Source: Fibrobacterota bacterium
Lineage (GTDB): Bacteria > Fibrobacterota > Fibrobacteria > UBA11236
Direction of reading: 5' to 3'
Assembly: GCA_028287465.1 (NCBI GenBank)
Contig: JAQBPO010000050.1
Location: forward strand, 1-64,000
DNA: 64,000 nt
A model generated the notes under the pieces. It saw nothing but the letters and a program-made list of their open reading frames with translations. It ran no database searches and was not told the DNA's origin. The translations under genes and the position numbers were made by a program. This document shows positions 26,309-36,600 of this stretch, in pieces. Positions within the stretch are counted from its first letter, which is position 1, and each line of letters opens with the position of its first letter.

Positions 26309-27637
26309 ATGCGCTTTGGGATGCTTCTGATGATCGGATGGATCGCATGCGCGGGTTCCTTGCGCGCCCAGGGATCCGGTGCCTCGCTCTCCGGGACCGT
26401 CAGGGGACCCGACGGCGCCTTGCTCAAGGATGCCAAGGTCATCCTTCTGGGCCGCGATATCACGGTGCGGACGGATGCCCAAGGCCGCTACGTTTTCGCC
26501 GGCCTGTCCACGTCTCTGGCGTCCCCGGCGGGCGGGTCCGCGAGAGGCGCCGAGGCCGTAGGGGCGCGATACCTCCCTCCCGGGGTTTTCGACGGCGGCA
26601 TGCGTTTCACCTTTCGGGATCGGGTTAATGGCGTGCGTGTCTTCCTGGTCACCCTCGCGGGACGCATGACCCTTGAGGTGACGGATCGGGATGCGGCTCC
26701 GTCGGGCGTTTCGCCGGGCCCCGCATCCGCGGCCTTGCGCAAGACGGCATTGGCCGGGGATACGCTTTCGGTGGTGGCCGTAGGGTTCGAGCGGGCGGAA
26801 CGCGTGGTGGAGACCCTTTCCGGCACCCAGGACTTCCGGCTCAACGTGCTCGAATACGTCAACATCCAGTACAAGACGGGCCCCCTGACCGATGCGGAGA
26901 AATCATCCTGCATCCTGGACGTCCATATGCCCAAGGCCGGAACCGCGCCGGCCAAGGGTTGGCCGGTGGTGATCCACTTCCATGGGGGCGGCCTCACGGG
27001 CGGGGACCGCAATGAGGCATTCACCGCCAACAACCGGTTCGGCCAGAAGTTCCTGGACGCCGGAGTCATGGAAATCGCGCCCGGCTACCGGCTCATCCGG
27101 CATGGGGGAACCTGGCCCGATTATATCCGGGACGCGGCCCGGGCTTCCATCTGGGTGCGCAAGAACATCGAGTCCTACGGCGGCGATCCCAACAGCGTGT
27201 TCATCACTGGCTTTTCCGCCGGCGCCTACCTCACCCACATGCTCGCCGTCGATTCCACCTGGTTCGCCGAGGCGAAGTTCGACCCTCGCCGTTTCGCGGG
27301 CTTCGTGTCCCTGAGCGGGCAGACCCGCGTGCATGACAGCCTGCAGATGGATCTCAAGGTCGCAAACATCATGGATGAGAAACCCTATGCCGTGCCCATG
27401 GGTAACATCCGCAAGACGTCCATACCCTGGCATATCTTCGTCGGGAGCCTGGAGGGCCATACGGTTACGGACAACCAGGCCTTGTACGATGCCTGCATCA
27501 AGGCGGGCAGCACCGATCTGGGCATCGACATCATCCCCGGGCTGGGCCATGAGGTGGGGGATATGGGGAACGCCACCAGCGTCAAACGGGACAAGTTCCT
27601 GGCCTTCATCAACAAGTACAAAGGGACCGGCAGATGA
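26309..27637 (+). CDS. Secreted alpha/beta-hydrolase esterase with N-terminal carboxypeptidase-regulatory-like domain
   Basis: 442 residues from ATG 26309 behind a run of Gs. Signal peptide to ~20 ('GWIACAGSLRAQG'). Residues ~25-70 form a CarboxypepD-regulatory-like beta module ('SGTVRGPDGALLKDAKVILLG', 'TDAQGRYVFAGL'). The catalytic part is a BD-FAE/esterase-type hydrolase: oxyanion motif 'IHFHGGGLTGGD' (HGGG 225-228), nucleophile Ser303 in 'ITGFSAGAYL', catalytic His in 'IPGLGHEVGD'; the acidic member is not certain. Such enzymes remove acetyl or feruloyl groups from plant polysaccharide. Its stop overlaps the next start (ATGA at 27634), so the two products are translationally coupled. Confidence 0.82.
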   Translation: MRFGMLLMIGWIACAGSLRAQGSGASLSGTVRGPDGALLKDAKVILLGRDITVRTDAQGRYVFAGLSTSLASPAGGSARGAEAVGARYLPPGVFDGGMRFTFRDRVNGVRVFLVTLAGRMTLEVTDRDAAPSGVSPGPASAALRKTALAGDTLSVVAVGFERAERVVETLSGTQDFRLNVLEYVNIQYKTGPLTDAEKSSCILDVHMPKAGTAPAKGWPVVIHFHGGGLTGGDRNEAFTANNRFGQKFLDAGVMEIAPGYRLIRHGGTWPDYIRDAARASIWVRKNIESYGGDPNSVFITGFSAGAYLTHMLAVDSTWFAEAKFDPRRFAGFVSLSGQTRVHDSLQMDLKVANIMDEKPYAVPMGNIRKTSIPWHIFVGSLEGHTVTDNQALYDACIKAGSTDLGIDIIPGLGHEVGDMGNATSVKRDKFLAFINKYKGTGR

Positions 27638-28491
27638 AAGGATGCATCCTCATCGGCTTCGCTATATGGGGCGCGGGCCCGGCCATGGCCCAGGGTGCGT
27701 TGATAAAAGGGAGCGATCTCCTCCTCATCGGCGATTCCTATATCGCCTTGACCCGGGACATCACCAGGGACCTGGAGCAATTGGCGCGGCAGGACGGGGT
27801 ATTGGCCCAGGGGGATCGCTTCCGCGACAGCTCCGTGAGCGGGACCTGGATGGCGGGAGGCCCCTATCCCAGCATCCCCAGTCAATTCGGGAACGCGATC
27901 GCCAAGGCGCCGGTGAAGTACGTGGTCATGAACGGCGGCGGCAACGATGTGATGGGCGCGGACTGCGGGGCCGTTCCCACGGCGGATTGCCCCGCGATCC
28001 GGAAGGCGGCCGATTCCCTCAAGACCCTTTTGGCCAGGATGGGGGCCAAAGGCGTGCGGAAGGTCCTGTTCTTCATCTATGCCAGCGCGGTCAACAACCC
28101 GGGACTCAACGCCAAGGTGGACGCCGAACGGCCGGTTCTCCGCGGCCTTGTCCTCGCCAACCCGTCCCCGCCCTGTTATTGGGTCGACCTGCGGGCCGCC
28201 TTCTCGGGGCACTATCCGCAATACATGCTTGCCGACGGAATCCATCCCAGCGCGGCGGGCAGCCAGGCCGCCGCCCAAACAATCTGGGACGAGATGCGCA
28301 GGGTCGATTTCTTCGGGACTTCGGGATCAGGGATCGGGGCTCCTTCGCAGTATGGCCTTTCCGCGCAGAACGATCCCGATGCGCCATGGCTTAGGTCCGT
28401 AGACCTTTCCGGACGTGAGTACGGGGAACCCGGGATCGGTGCGGCACGGTTCCGCATACGCGTACGCGCCTCGGAAACCGTTGTTCGGTAG
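27634..28491 (+). CDS. Secreted SGNH-type hydrolase
   Basis: 285 residues, ATG overlapping the previous stop. Signal peptide to about residue 20 ('...GPAMAQG'). The SGNH blocks are present: block I 'LLLIGDSYIALT' (Ser35), block III 'VVMNGGGNDVMG' (Asn104), block V 'LADGIHPSAAGS' (Asp201 and His204). Relatives are carbohydrate esterases and lipases, and the location beside another esterase and a chitinase favours deacetylation of a polysaccharide. The last ~75 residues after the hydrolase fold are Arg-rich and unassigned. Confidence 0.85.
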   Translation: MKGCILIGFAIWGAGPAMAQGALIKGSDLLLIGDSYIALTRDITRDLEQLARQDGVLAQGDRFRDSSVSGTWMAGGPYPSIPSQFGNAIAKAPVKYVVMNGGGNDVMGADCGAVPTADCPAIRKAADSLKTLLARMGAKGVRKVLFFIYASAVNNPGLNAKVDAERPVLRGLVLANPSPPCYWVDLRAAFSGHYPQYMLADGIHPSAAGSQAAAQTIWDEMRRVDFFGTSGSGIGAPSQYGLSAQNDPDAPWLRSVDLSGREYGEPGIGAARFRIRVRASETVVR

Positions 28492-28563
28492 ATTGGTTGT
28501 GGATCGGAAACCATCGGGAATCGGAAACGTTATCGCGGTCGGGATCATCAATAGGGGGATGCA

Positions 28564-29703
28564 ATGGAAGCGGAATCAAGGTCGAAACCGGGAACGAATC
28601 CGAGGTCGAAATCGAGATCGAAATCGAAATGTATGCTCATCGGCCTGGCCGGATTGGGGATGGCCCTCTCCGCCCATGCCGAGTTCAAGGTCGTGGGGTA
28701 TCTGCCGGCCTGGACCAATATCGCCCAGACCCTCCAGTATGCCAAACTGACCCACGTCCTCTGGTCCTTCGCCGCTCCCGGGAACGACGGGTCCCTGGGC
28801 GGTTTCGAAGGGGCGAAGTTGACCCAGCTGGTGGCCGCGGCCCATGCGAAGAAGGTAAAGGTGTTCCTGGCCATCGGCGGGGGAGGCAATCACGACAATG
28901 GCTGGGCGGTATGCACGGCCAGCGATGCGGGGCGGCAGGCCTTCGTGAAATCCTGCATGAACGCGGTGCATGCCTACTCATTGGACGGGATCGATTTCGA
29001 TTGGGAATACCCGGACGGGGCCCAGGTGGCGGGCTTCAACGCGACGGTGAAGCTGTTGGCCGCGGCCTTGCATGCGGAAGGCAAGCAGATCTCCGCCGCG
29101 GTCACCATGAACGATTGGCCCAAGAGCTTTCCCACGCGGGAACTCTACGACGGCCAGGCCCCTGGCTTCGATTTCCTGAACATCATGGTCTACGACAATC
29201 CGCCGCCGCACAGCACGGTGCAACATGCGCAGACCGGGCTCGATACCTGGATCAAGACCAAAGGCCTCCCCAAGGAGAAATGCATCCTGGGCTGCCCGTT
29301 CTACGGCCCCGGCGGCCGCTACAACCAGATCGTCGCGGCGAACCCGGCCGCGGCCTGGGTGGATAAGGACGGGGCGGAGGGGTACAACAGCATCCCCACC
29401 ATGAGGAAGAAGGCGGACATGGCTGTGAAGCAGGCGGGAGGCATCATGTTCTGGGAATTGTCCCAGGACGCGACCGGGGATCTGTCCTTGCTTTCGGCCG
29501 TGCACGAGGTAATCCTCAAGAGCGCGCCCACGGGGATCCTGACCGTGCGTTCCGCCTCCCGGGGACCCGTTCCCGACCCGCTATGGAAAGGCCGGGGGAC
29601 TTTCGGCTACCGCATCCAGGGATCGGAGGCCGATGTGGGGTATTCCATCGATCCCTCTGGAAGGCGCTTCACGGACTCCTTCCTCGGGAGCCTTTTCCCG
29701 TGA
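28564..29703 (+). CDS. Secreted GH18 chitinase-like glycoside hydrolase
   Basis: 379 residues from ATG 28564 with GGGGG upstream. The GH18 catalytic motif DxxDxDxE is intact in 'LDGIDFDWEYPDG' (Glu148 acid/base), with 'FKVVGYLPAW', 'VKVFLAIGGGG' and 'FLNIMVYD' from the barrel strands. Known members hydrolyse chitin or related GlcNAc polymers by substrate-assisted catalysis; substrate here is by analogy. The N-terminus before the signal core ('MLIGLAGLGMALSAHAE', from 28633) is a 23-residue Ser/Lys/Arg-rich extension encoded by a hexanucleotide repeat, so translation may instead begin at ATG 28633. The short C-terminal region after the barrel is unassigned. Confidence 0.88.
   Translation: MEAESRSKPGTNPRSKSRSKSKCMLIGLAGLGMALSAHAEFKVVGYLPAWTNIAQTLQYAKLTHVLWSFAAPGNDGSLGGFEGAKLTQLVAAAHAKKVKVFLAIGGGGNHDNGWAVCTASDAGRQAFVKSCMNAVHAYSLDGIDFDWEYPDGAQVAGFNATVKLLAAALHAEGKQISAAVTMNDWPKSFPTRELYDGQAPGFDFLNIMVYDNPPPHSTVQHAQTGLDTWIKTKGLPKEKCILGCPFYGPGGRYNQIVAANPAAAWVDKDGAEGYNSIPTMRKKADMAVKQAGGIMFWELSQDATGDLSLLSAVHEVILKSAPTGILTVRSASRGPVPDPLWKGRGTFGYRIQGSEADVGYSIDPSGRRFTDSFLGSLFP
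28606..28629 (+). repeat. Hexanucleotide tandem repeat in the chitinase N-terminus
   Basis: Four units TCGAAA, TCGAGA, TCGAAA, TCGAAA, read in frame as Ser-Lys/Arg repeats before the signal sequence. Changes of copy number keep the frame, so only the length of the charged extension would vary. Confidence 0.7.
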
Positions 29704-29831
29704 GCGGAAACCAGGGTTAACCTTTAGGGTAATCCCTTAGGGTTGTCGCCGACTCCATTCCCCATCCGGGCGTAGAACCGACCGGTTGGGGAATTTTGGA
29801 CGGTTCGGAGGGGTCGGGCAAGGCCCGAATT

Positions 29832-29853
29832 TGAAAATCCTGGATTTTCAGGA
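29832..29853. promoter_or_regulatory. Overlapping palindromes before a hybrid kinase
   Basis: TGAAAATCC-T-GGATTTTCA (29832-29850) is a perfect 9-bp inverted repeat, overlapped by TCCTG-N6-CAGGA (29838-29853), 83-101 bases before the kinase ATG. The 13-mer AATCCTGGATTTT inside it recurs before another hybrid kinase (48682-48694). Candidate operator or promoter element. Confidence 0.45.
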
Positions 29854-29932
29854 TAAATTCATACTTGAATCGAGCCTGATTCCCGGCTCATGAGAACCCT
29901 TTTCCGGCTCAAGGGAACGGCAGATCGCGATC

Positions 29933-32392
29933 ATGAAACAATCCGCTTCGAGCACCCACGAATCCCTCCGTCAGGATGTGAACCATCTGCAATTGCTGGT
30001 GGACGCGGTCACGGAGTACGCGATCTATACCCTGGACCGGGACGGCAAGGTCGCCACCTGGAACACGGGAGCCAGGCGCATCAAGGGGTACGAAGCCGAG
30101 GAAATCCTGGGCAAGCCTTTCCATCTTTTCTTCCCTCCGGAAGCGCAGGCCGCCGGGGTCCCGGATGCCCTTTTGGAAAAGGCCGCCAGGCTGGGGGTGG
30201 CCAAGGACGAGGGTTGGCGCGTCCGGAAGGACGGAACCCGATTCGTCGCCGAAGCGGTGATATCCCCCATCTACGACAAGGACCGCACGCTCCAGGGTTA
30301 CGCCAAGGTTACCCGGGACGTTACCGACAGGCATGCGACCAAGGAATTGCAGGCCCTGAACCAACGCTTATCGGAGAGCGAAGCTAGCCTGCGGGCCTTG
30401 ACCGGGGAGCTGGAAGCATCCCGCAACCGCCTGGACGTCATCCTGAAGGGCGTGGACATCTCCATAACGGCCCAGGATCCCTCCGGCAAGCTGGTATTCG
30501 CGAACCCGGCCGGGGCACGCATCCTGGGTTTCCCTTCGCAGGAGGCCCTTCTCAGCACGCCCATGAGCGAAGTCACGGGCAGATTCCGCATCCTGGACGG
30601 GGACGGCCGTCCCTTTCCCGTCGAGCAGATGCCGGGGCGCGTCGCTCTTTCCGGCCGCGACGCCAAACCCGTGATCATCAGGTACCAGGAAACCGCCACC
30701 GGTTCGGAAATATGGACCTTGGTCAAGGCCACGCCGGTCAAGGACCAGAACGGCCACATCACCATGGCCATCAATTTCGCCCAGGACATCACCGAGATCA
30801 AGCGGAAGGAACTGGAGGAGCGGACGGCCAAGGAGCAATTCCAGATCATCCTGGAAGGCATTTCCGACGCCATCTCGGTGCAGGATCCGAAGGGGAAGCT
30901 GCTTTTCCTCAACCAGGCCTGCGCCGCCCTGTTGGGATTCTCCTCCCCCCAGGAGGTGATCGACCTCGCGGCGGATCCGGAGAAGGCCGCTTCGGTGGCG
31001 AAACGCATCACCCTGCTCGATGAAGGCGGGAATCCGTTCCCTCCCACGGAAACGCCCGGCCGGCTGGCCTTGCAGGGCCAATATCCGCCGTCCATGTCCC
31101 TGCGTTTCCGGATGTCGGACGAGGGGAGGGAGCGCTGGGTCATCAGCAGCGCCAAGCCCGTCTTCGACGAAAAAGGGAACCTGAAGCTCGTGGTGAGCAT
31201 CCTGCACGACGTGACCGAGCTGAAGGAAGCGGAGATCATGTTGAGGCAGTCCCAGAAGATGGAAGCCGTGGGCAAGCTGGCGGGCGGCATCGCGCATGAT
31301 TTCAACAACCTGCTCACGGCCATCAACGGTTACAGCGACATGATCCTCAGCCGGCTCTCCGCCTTCGACGGGGATACCTTCGAACAGGTGACGGAAATCC
31401 GCAACGCCGGCGAGAGGGCCGCCTCCCTGACCCAACAGCTGTTGGCCTTCAGCCGCAAGCAGATCCTGGCCCCCAAGGTCATCAACCTCAACGACGTCCT
31501 GAGCGGCATGGACAGCCTGCTGCAACGGTTGATCGGGGAGAACATCGAGCTTCTCACCATCCTCCAGCCCGGGATAGAGAAGATCAAAGCGGATCCCGGG
31601 CAGATCGAACAGGTGATCCTGAACCTGGCGCTCAATTCCCGGGACGCCATGCCGGAGGGCGGCAAGCTCACCATGGAAACGGCGAACGTGGATCTGGACG
31701 ACGCGTACGTGAGCACCCACCTGGAGTCCAAGCGCGGACCGCATGTCGTGCTGGCCATCACCGATACCGGCGTGGGAATGGATGCCCATGTAAAGGCGCG
31801 TCTGTTCGAGCCGTTCTTCACCACCAAGGGACCGGGAAAGGGCACGGGCCTGGGGCTCGCGACCGTGTTCGGCATCGTAAAGCAGAGCGGAGGCAGCCTC
31901 AACGTCTACAGCGAGCCCGGCCGCGGCACCACCTTCAAGGTGTACTTCCCCGCGGTGTCCGGCCCCGCACCGGAGCGGATCGACGGCGTGGCGCGCGCGG
32001 TGCCCGGAGCCGAACCCCATGGCGAGACCATCCTGATCGTGGAGGATGAGGACAGCGTGCGCAAATTGGTGCAACAGACCCTGACCGAGTGCGGGTATGC
32101 CTGCCTTACCGCGGCGGACGCCGAAACGGCCCTGGAGATGGTCCGCGCCCGGAAGGGGGAAATCGATCTCCTGCTGACCGACGTGATCCTGCCGGGAATC
32201 AACGGTAAATTGCTGGCGGAAAGGCTGGTCAAGGACCATCCCGGGATCAAGGTCCTGTACATGTCCGGATATACCGACAATGCCATCGTGCATCATGGGG
32301 TCCTGGACGCCGGAACCGAGTTCATCAACAAGCCGTTCTCCGCCCAGACCCTGAAGCACCGGGTCCGGGAGTCCCTCGCCCAGGGATCTTGA
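29933..32392 (+). CDS. Hybrid sensor histidine kinase (PAS-PAS-PAS-HK-REC)
   Basis: 819 residues, no membrane segment seen. Three PAS domains (~18-135, ~165-290, ~302-433), a kinase core with phospho-His455 ('[17 protein letters not shown]'), an ATPase with '[23 protein letters not shown]', 'DTGVGMDAHV', '[19 protein letters not shown]', and a C-terminal receiver (~700-815, Asp750, Lys800). It probably senses a cytoplasmic or diffusible signal, since nothing suggests an external sensor. There is no DNA-binding output, so phosphate must pass to another protein. The core is closest in sequence to the other kinases here. It follows the chitinase by 229 bases and precedes an esterase by 76, so it may sense products of these enzymes (inference). 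Confidence 0.92.
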   Translation: MKQSASSTHESLRQDVNHLQLLVDAVTEYAIYTLDRDGKVATWNTGARRIKGYEAEEILGKPFHLFFPPEAQAAGVPDALLEKAARLGVAKDEGWRVRKDGTRFVAEAVISPIYDKDRTLQGYAKVTRDVTDRHATKELQALNQRLSESEASLRALTGELEASRNRLDVILKGVDISITAQDPSGKLVFANPAGARILGFPSQEALLSTPMSEVTGRFRILDGDGRPFPVEQMPGRVALSGRDAKPVIIRYQETATGSEIWTLVKATPVKDQNGHITMAINFAQDITEIKRKELEERTAKEQFQIILEGISDAISVQDPKGKLLFLNQACAALLGFSSPQEVIDLAADPEKAASVAKRITLLDEGGNPFPPTETPGRLALQGQYPPSMSLRFRMSDEGRERWVISSAKPVFDEKGNLKLVVSILHDVTELKEAEIMLRQSQKMEAVGKLAGGIAHDFNNLLTAINGYSDMILSRLSAFDGDTFEQVTEIRNAGERAASLTQQLLAFSRKQILAPKVINLNDVLSGMDSLLQRLIGENIELLTILQPGIEKIKADPGQIEQVILNLALNSRDAMPEGGKLTMETANVDLDDAYVSTHLESKRGPHVVLAITDTGVGMDAHVKARLFEPFFTTKGPGKGTGLGLATVFGIVKQSGGSLNVYSEPGRGTTFKVYFPAVSGPAPERIDGVARAVPGAEPHGETILIVEDEDSVRKLVQQTLTECGYACLTAADAETALEMVRARKGEIDLLLTDVILPGINGKLLAERLVKDHPGIKVLYMSGYTDNAIVHHGVLDAGTEFINKPFSAQTLKHRVRESLAQGS

Positions 32393-32468
32393 ACCGGATA
32401 CCGGGAACCGCCGCCCATTCCGCAACCCTTGGCCGCCCCGATTCGGTACTTTGACTGGGGAGGTTCCA

Positions 32469-33563
32469 ATGTCCATCCGATCCGCATTCTTCCCGATACC
32501 GTTGCTGCTCATGCACGCCCTGCACGCCGCGCCCTGGGCCCGGGCTACGGCGCCTGCCGGTTCCGCCGCGGTGCGCTACCAGAATGACCTTTTCTCCAAG
32601 GTCTCCGTTTCCCCGGACATCCAGTACGGCTCGGCGGTCAACAGCGCCGGCGCCGCGGAAAAGCTCCTCCTCGACGTCTACCAGCCGGCGGGGGATACCG
32701 CCAAGGCGCGCCCCTTGCTGATTTTCATCCATGACGGGGGATTTTCCGCGGGAACCAAAACGGACGGCGACATCGTTTTCCTATGCCAGACCTTCGCGAA
32801 GAAAGGCTACGTGACCGCCTCCATCGCCTACCGCCTGCAGACCCCGCTCAATACCATGCAGGCCATGGGAACGGAGGTCCTGCGGGCCGTGCAGGATGCC
32901 AAGGCGGCGGTGAGGTTCCTGCGTTCCCATAGGACGGCCTACGGCATCGACGATTCGCGCATCCTTATGGGGGGCACCTCGGCGGGAGGGGCCCTGTCCC
33001 TGACCTACGCCTATATGGAAGGGGACGAGATCCCGGCCTATGTGGACACCGATGCGGTGGGCGGGATCGAAGGCCGCAGCGGGACTCCCGGGGTCTCTTC
33101 GGCCATCAACGGGATCGTGAACTGCTGGGGCGGGGTGGGGGATTCCACCTGGATGCAGGACGGCAAGCTGCCGGTCATCAGCTTCCACGGCACCGCCGAT
33201 CCGACCGTGCCGTACGATGCCGGCTATGCCCTGGGCAATCCCGCTCTCGTCACCTACGGAAGCGCCTGCGTGCACCGGGTGCTGACCCGGGCCGGGGTCC
33301 ACTCCATCCTTAAGCCTTATCCCGGGATGGGGCACGGCTTCCCTTCCCTGACCGATCCCAGGGTGGACACCATGCTGACCATGACGACGGCGTTCGCTTA
33401 CGAGGCGCTTTTCGGCGGGGCGTCGGGAACCTTGACAAGGGGGAAGGTGGGAAACGCGCCGGTTACTCCCGGGCCCGGGTCCCGCAATCGGTCCTTGGAT
33501 GGCAGGTCCTTCCGTTCCCCCAAGGCGGCCCGGGGACGGCGATTGGAGCGGTCGGGGCTGTGA
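32469..33563 (+). CDS. Secreted alpha/beta-hydrolase esterase
   Basis: 364 residues. ATG 32469 has GGGGAGG 5 bases upstream. Signal peptide to ~26 ('...HAAPWARA'). Catalytic elements: 'LIFIHDGGFSAGT' (oxyanion HDGG), Ser171 in 'MGGTSAGGALS', Asp244 in 'FHGTADPTV', His289 in 'GMGHGFPS'. This is the BD-FAE/carboxylesterase layout, with a sequence 'LLDVYQPAGDTAKARP' typical of that group. The final ~45 residues are strongly basic and Gly/Ser/Arg-rich and do not form a domain I recognise. It lies between two hybrid kinases on one strand. Confidence 0.82.
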   Translation: MSIRSAFFPIPLLLMHALHAAPWARATAPAGSAAVRYQNDLFSKVSVSPDIQYGSAVNSAGAAEKLLLDVYQPAGDTAKARPLLIFIHDGGFSAGTKTDGDIVFLCQTFAKKGYVTASIAYRLQTPLNTMQAMGTEVLRAVQDAKAAVRFLRSHRTAYGIDDSRILMGGTSAGGALSLTYAYMEGDEIPAYVDTDAVGGIEGRSGTPGVSSAINGIVNCWGGVGDSTWMQDGKLPVISFHGTADPTVPYDAGYALGNPALVTYGSACVHRVLTRAGVHSILKPYPGMGHGFPSLTDPRVDTMLTMTTAFAYEALFGGASGTLTRGKVGNAPVTPGPGSRNRSLDGRSFRSPKAARGRRLERSGL

Positions 33564-33612
33564 TTTCCCCTCCGATGGCCGCATTATGTAATTTGGTTCT
33601 TTCGAGCTTGCC

Positions 33613-36600
33613 ATGACCGACGCCGTTACAACCCGCATTCCTCCGGCCCTCCAGGGCGGAGGGGAAATGGGCTCCTTGCTCCGGAGCATGGATTGGGGCA
33701 AGACCCCGATCGGCCCTATTTCCGGATGGCCCTCTTCCCTGGTATCGGCCGCGAGCATCATGCTCAACAGCGGCCTGCCCATGCATATCATGGTGGGCCC
33801 GGAGCGGATCCTGCTGGTCAACGATGCGTCCTTGCCCACCTGGGGCGATAAGCATCCCACGGCCATGGGCCGCAAGGCGGCCGAAGTCTGGCATGAAGTC
33901 TGGCACATCCGCTTGCCCCAGTTGGAAACGGTCAGGCGGACCGGGAAACCCACCTGGTATGAAAACCTCCCGTTCAGCGTCCTCCGCCATGGATTCCTGG
34001 AGGAAACCTATTTCAGCCTGTCCGACAGCCCCATCCTGGACGAAGCCGGCGGATTCACGGGTACCCTCACCTGCGTCACGGAGACGACGCCCCTCGTCAT
34101 CGGGCAAAGGAGGCTGAATTTCTTCCGCAGTTTCACGGAGCGTTCCCCGGTGGGCAAGACCCTGGAAGAGACCGCCCGGGAGATTTCAGGTCGGTTGGAA
34201 GGCGAGCTCCTGGACATTCCCTTTTCCCTGCTCTATCTCCTGGACGAGAGAGGGAACAAGGCCCGGTTGGCGGCCGCCTCCGGGTTGGATCGGGAAGGAT
34301 CCGATCCGATGGCGACGGTCGATTGTCCCGCGTCGGAAGCTTCGGCGGAGGGCTCACCCTTGGCCCGGGCCCTGGGTACGGGCCAACCCGTGCTGGTGGG
34401 GAATCCCGGCGTTCTCTTCCGCTTCCGGCAAGGCTCCAACGCGGCTTGGCCGGAAGCTCCCCGGGAGGCCCTGGTATTCCCCCTCAAGGGATCCCCGGGC
34501 AACCCGTGCTTCGGCCTTCTCGTCCTGGGCGTCAGCCCCCGGCTTCCCTTGGACAGGGCTTTCCGGGAGCATCTGGCGCAGGTGGCCGATCGGATCTCGA
34601 AGGCGCTCGCCGAAACGGTGATCTTCGCCGAAACGGATCAGCAGCGGGCCTGGCTGCATGCGTTGTTCATGCAGGCTCCCGCCCTTATCTGCATCCTCCG
34701 CGGCCCGGAGCATGTCTTCGCCTTCGCCAATCCTCCCTACTATGATCTGGTCAACCGGACGGATTTGATCGGCAAGCCCATCAAGGAAGCCCTTCCTGAA
34801 CTCGATGGGCAACCGATCCTGGAAATCCTCGACGGCGTCTACGGGGGTGTGCCCTTCACCACCCAGGAGGAAAAGGTGATGGTGGACCGCGGCGGCGGCC
34901 TGGAACCCCATTATTTCCGCCTCAACTACCAGCCCATGCGGAACGCCCAAGGCGAGATCGAAGGGATCCTGGTCTTCGGCCTCGACGTGACCATCCAGGT
35001 GTTGGCCCGGCAGAAGGCGGAAGAATCCAGCGCCGACCTCGCGGCGCAAAAGCGGATCCTGGAGGCCATCGCCCGGCGGGAACCCCTGCCCAACGTGCTG
35101 GAGACGGTGACGCGCAACGCCGAAACCATATTCCCGGAGGCGAAGGCGGCGGTGTTCCTGGTGGCCTCCGATGGGCGCAGGCTTCTCACCGGCGCGGCCC
35201 CGCGGCTCCATCCGGATCACCGGCGGGACATCGAAGCCGAAACGATCGGGAAGGATGCGGGCATTTGCGGCACCTCCGCCTTTTCCGGGGCCAGGGTGAT
35301 AGCGCCGGATATCGCGGCGGATCCGAAATGGGACGCGCAGGGCGATCGGACTCTGGCGCATGGGTTCAAAGCCTGCTGGTGCCTCCCCGTCATCTCGCAC
35401 TCGGGGAGGATCGCGGCCGTCTTCGCGCTCTTTTTCCGGGAGCCGCGCGAAGCCGACCCCGGGGAGTTGACCCGGCTGGAGATCCTCAAGCGCACGGCCT
35501 CCCTGGCCATCGAGCGGCGGGTTTCGGAGGAATCCCTGCGCGAGGCGCAGGACCAGCTCCTGCAGGCCCAGAAGATGGAGTCCATCGGCAAGTTGGCGGG
35601 CGGCATCGCCCATGATTTCAACAACCTGCTGACCGCGATAAACGGGTACAGCGAATTATCCCTGGGCATGATCGAGAGGGATTCCCCCCTGCAGGAGTAC
35701 CTGTCCGAAATCAAGAATGCCGGCGCCCGGGCCGCGGACCTGACCCGGCAATTGCTCGCCTATTCGCGCAAGCAGGTGCTTTCCTCCAAGGTGGTGGATC
35801 TGAACGCCTTGATCAAGGATTTGGGGAAGATGCTGAAACGCATCATCGGCGAGCAGATCGAACTCGATCTGGACCTCGATCCGGACCTGCGCACCATCAA
35901 GGTGGATCCGGGGAAGATCGAGCAGGTGGTCCTCAACCTGGCCGTGAACGCCCGCGATGCGATTCCGGCGGGCGGCCGGATAACCATCCGCACGCGCTCC
36001 CTGGCCCTGCCGAGGGACGCGCCCAAGGACTCCAAATCCCTTTCCCCCGGCGCCTATGCCATGCTGGCCGTCCAGGACACGGGTACCGGCATGAGCGCCG
36101 AGGTCAAGGCGCATGCGTTCGAGCCTTTCTTCACCACCAAGGCTTTCGGCAAGGGCTCGGGGCTGGGGTTGTCCACGGTGTACGGGATCATCGCGCAAAG
36201 CGGCGGACGTATCTTCCTGGAAAGCGAAGAAGGGGCGGGCTCCACCTTCTCGATGTATTTCCCCGTGGCCGAAGGAGCGGACCCCGAAGCTCCCGTATCG
36301 GCGGTCCGTCGCGGCCCCTACATGGCCGGAGCGACCATCCTGTTGGTGGAGGACGAAACGGCGGTGAGGCGCCTGGTCAGGCAGGTGCTGGCGGATCAGG
36401 GCTATACCGTCCTCGAAGGGGAGGACGGGGCCGCGGGGTTGGAAATGGGCCGCGATCATCCCGGACCCATCGATCTGGTCATCACCGACGTGGTGATGCC
36501 GCGCATGGACGGCGTCCAGATGATCCGGCATTTGCGCGCCTTGCGCCCGGACATCCGCGTACTGTTCATTTCCGGTTATGCCGAGACTCCGGTGGTGCAG

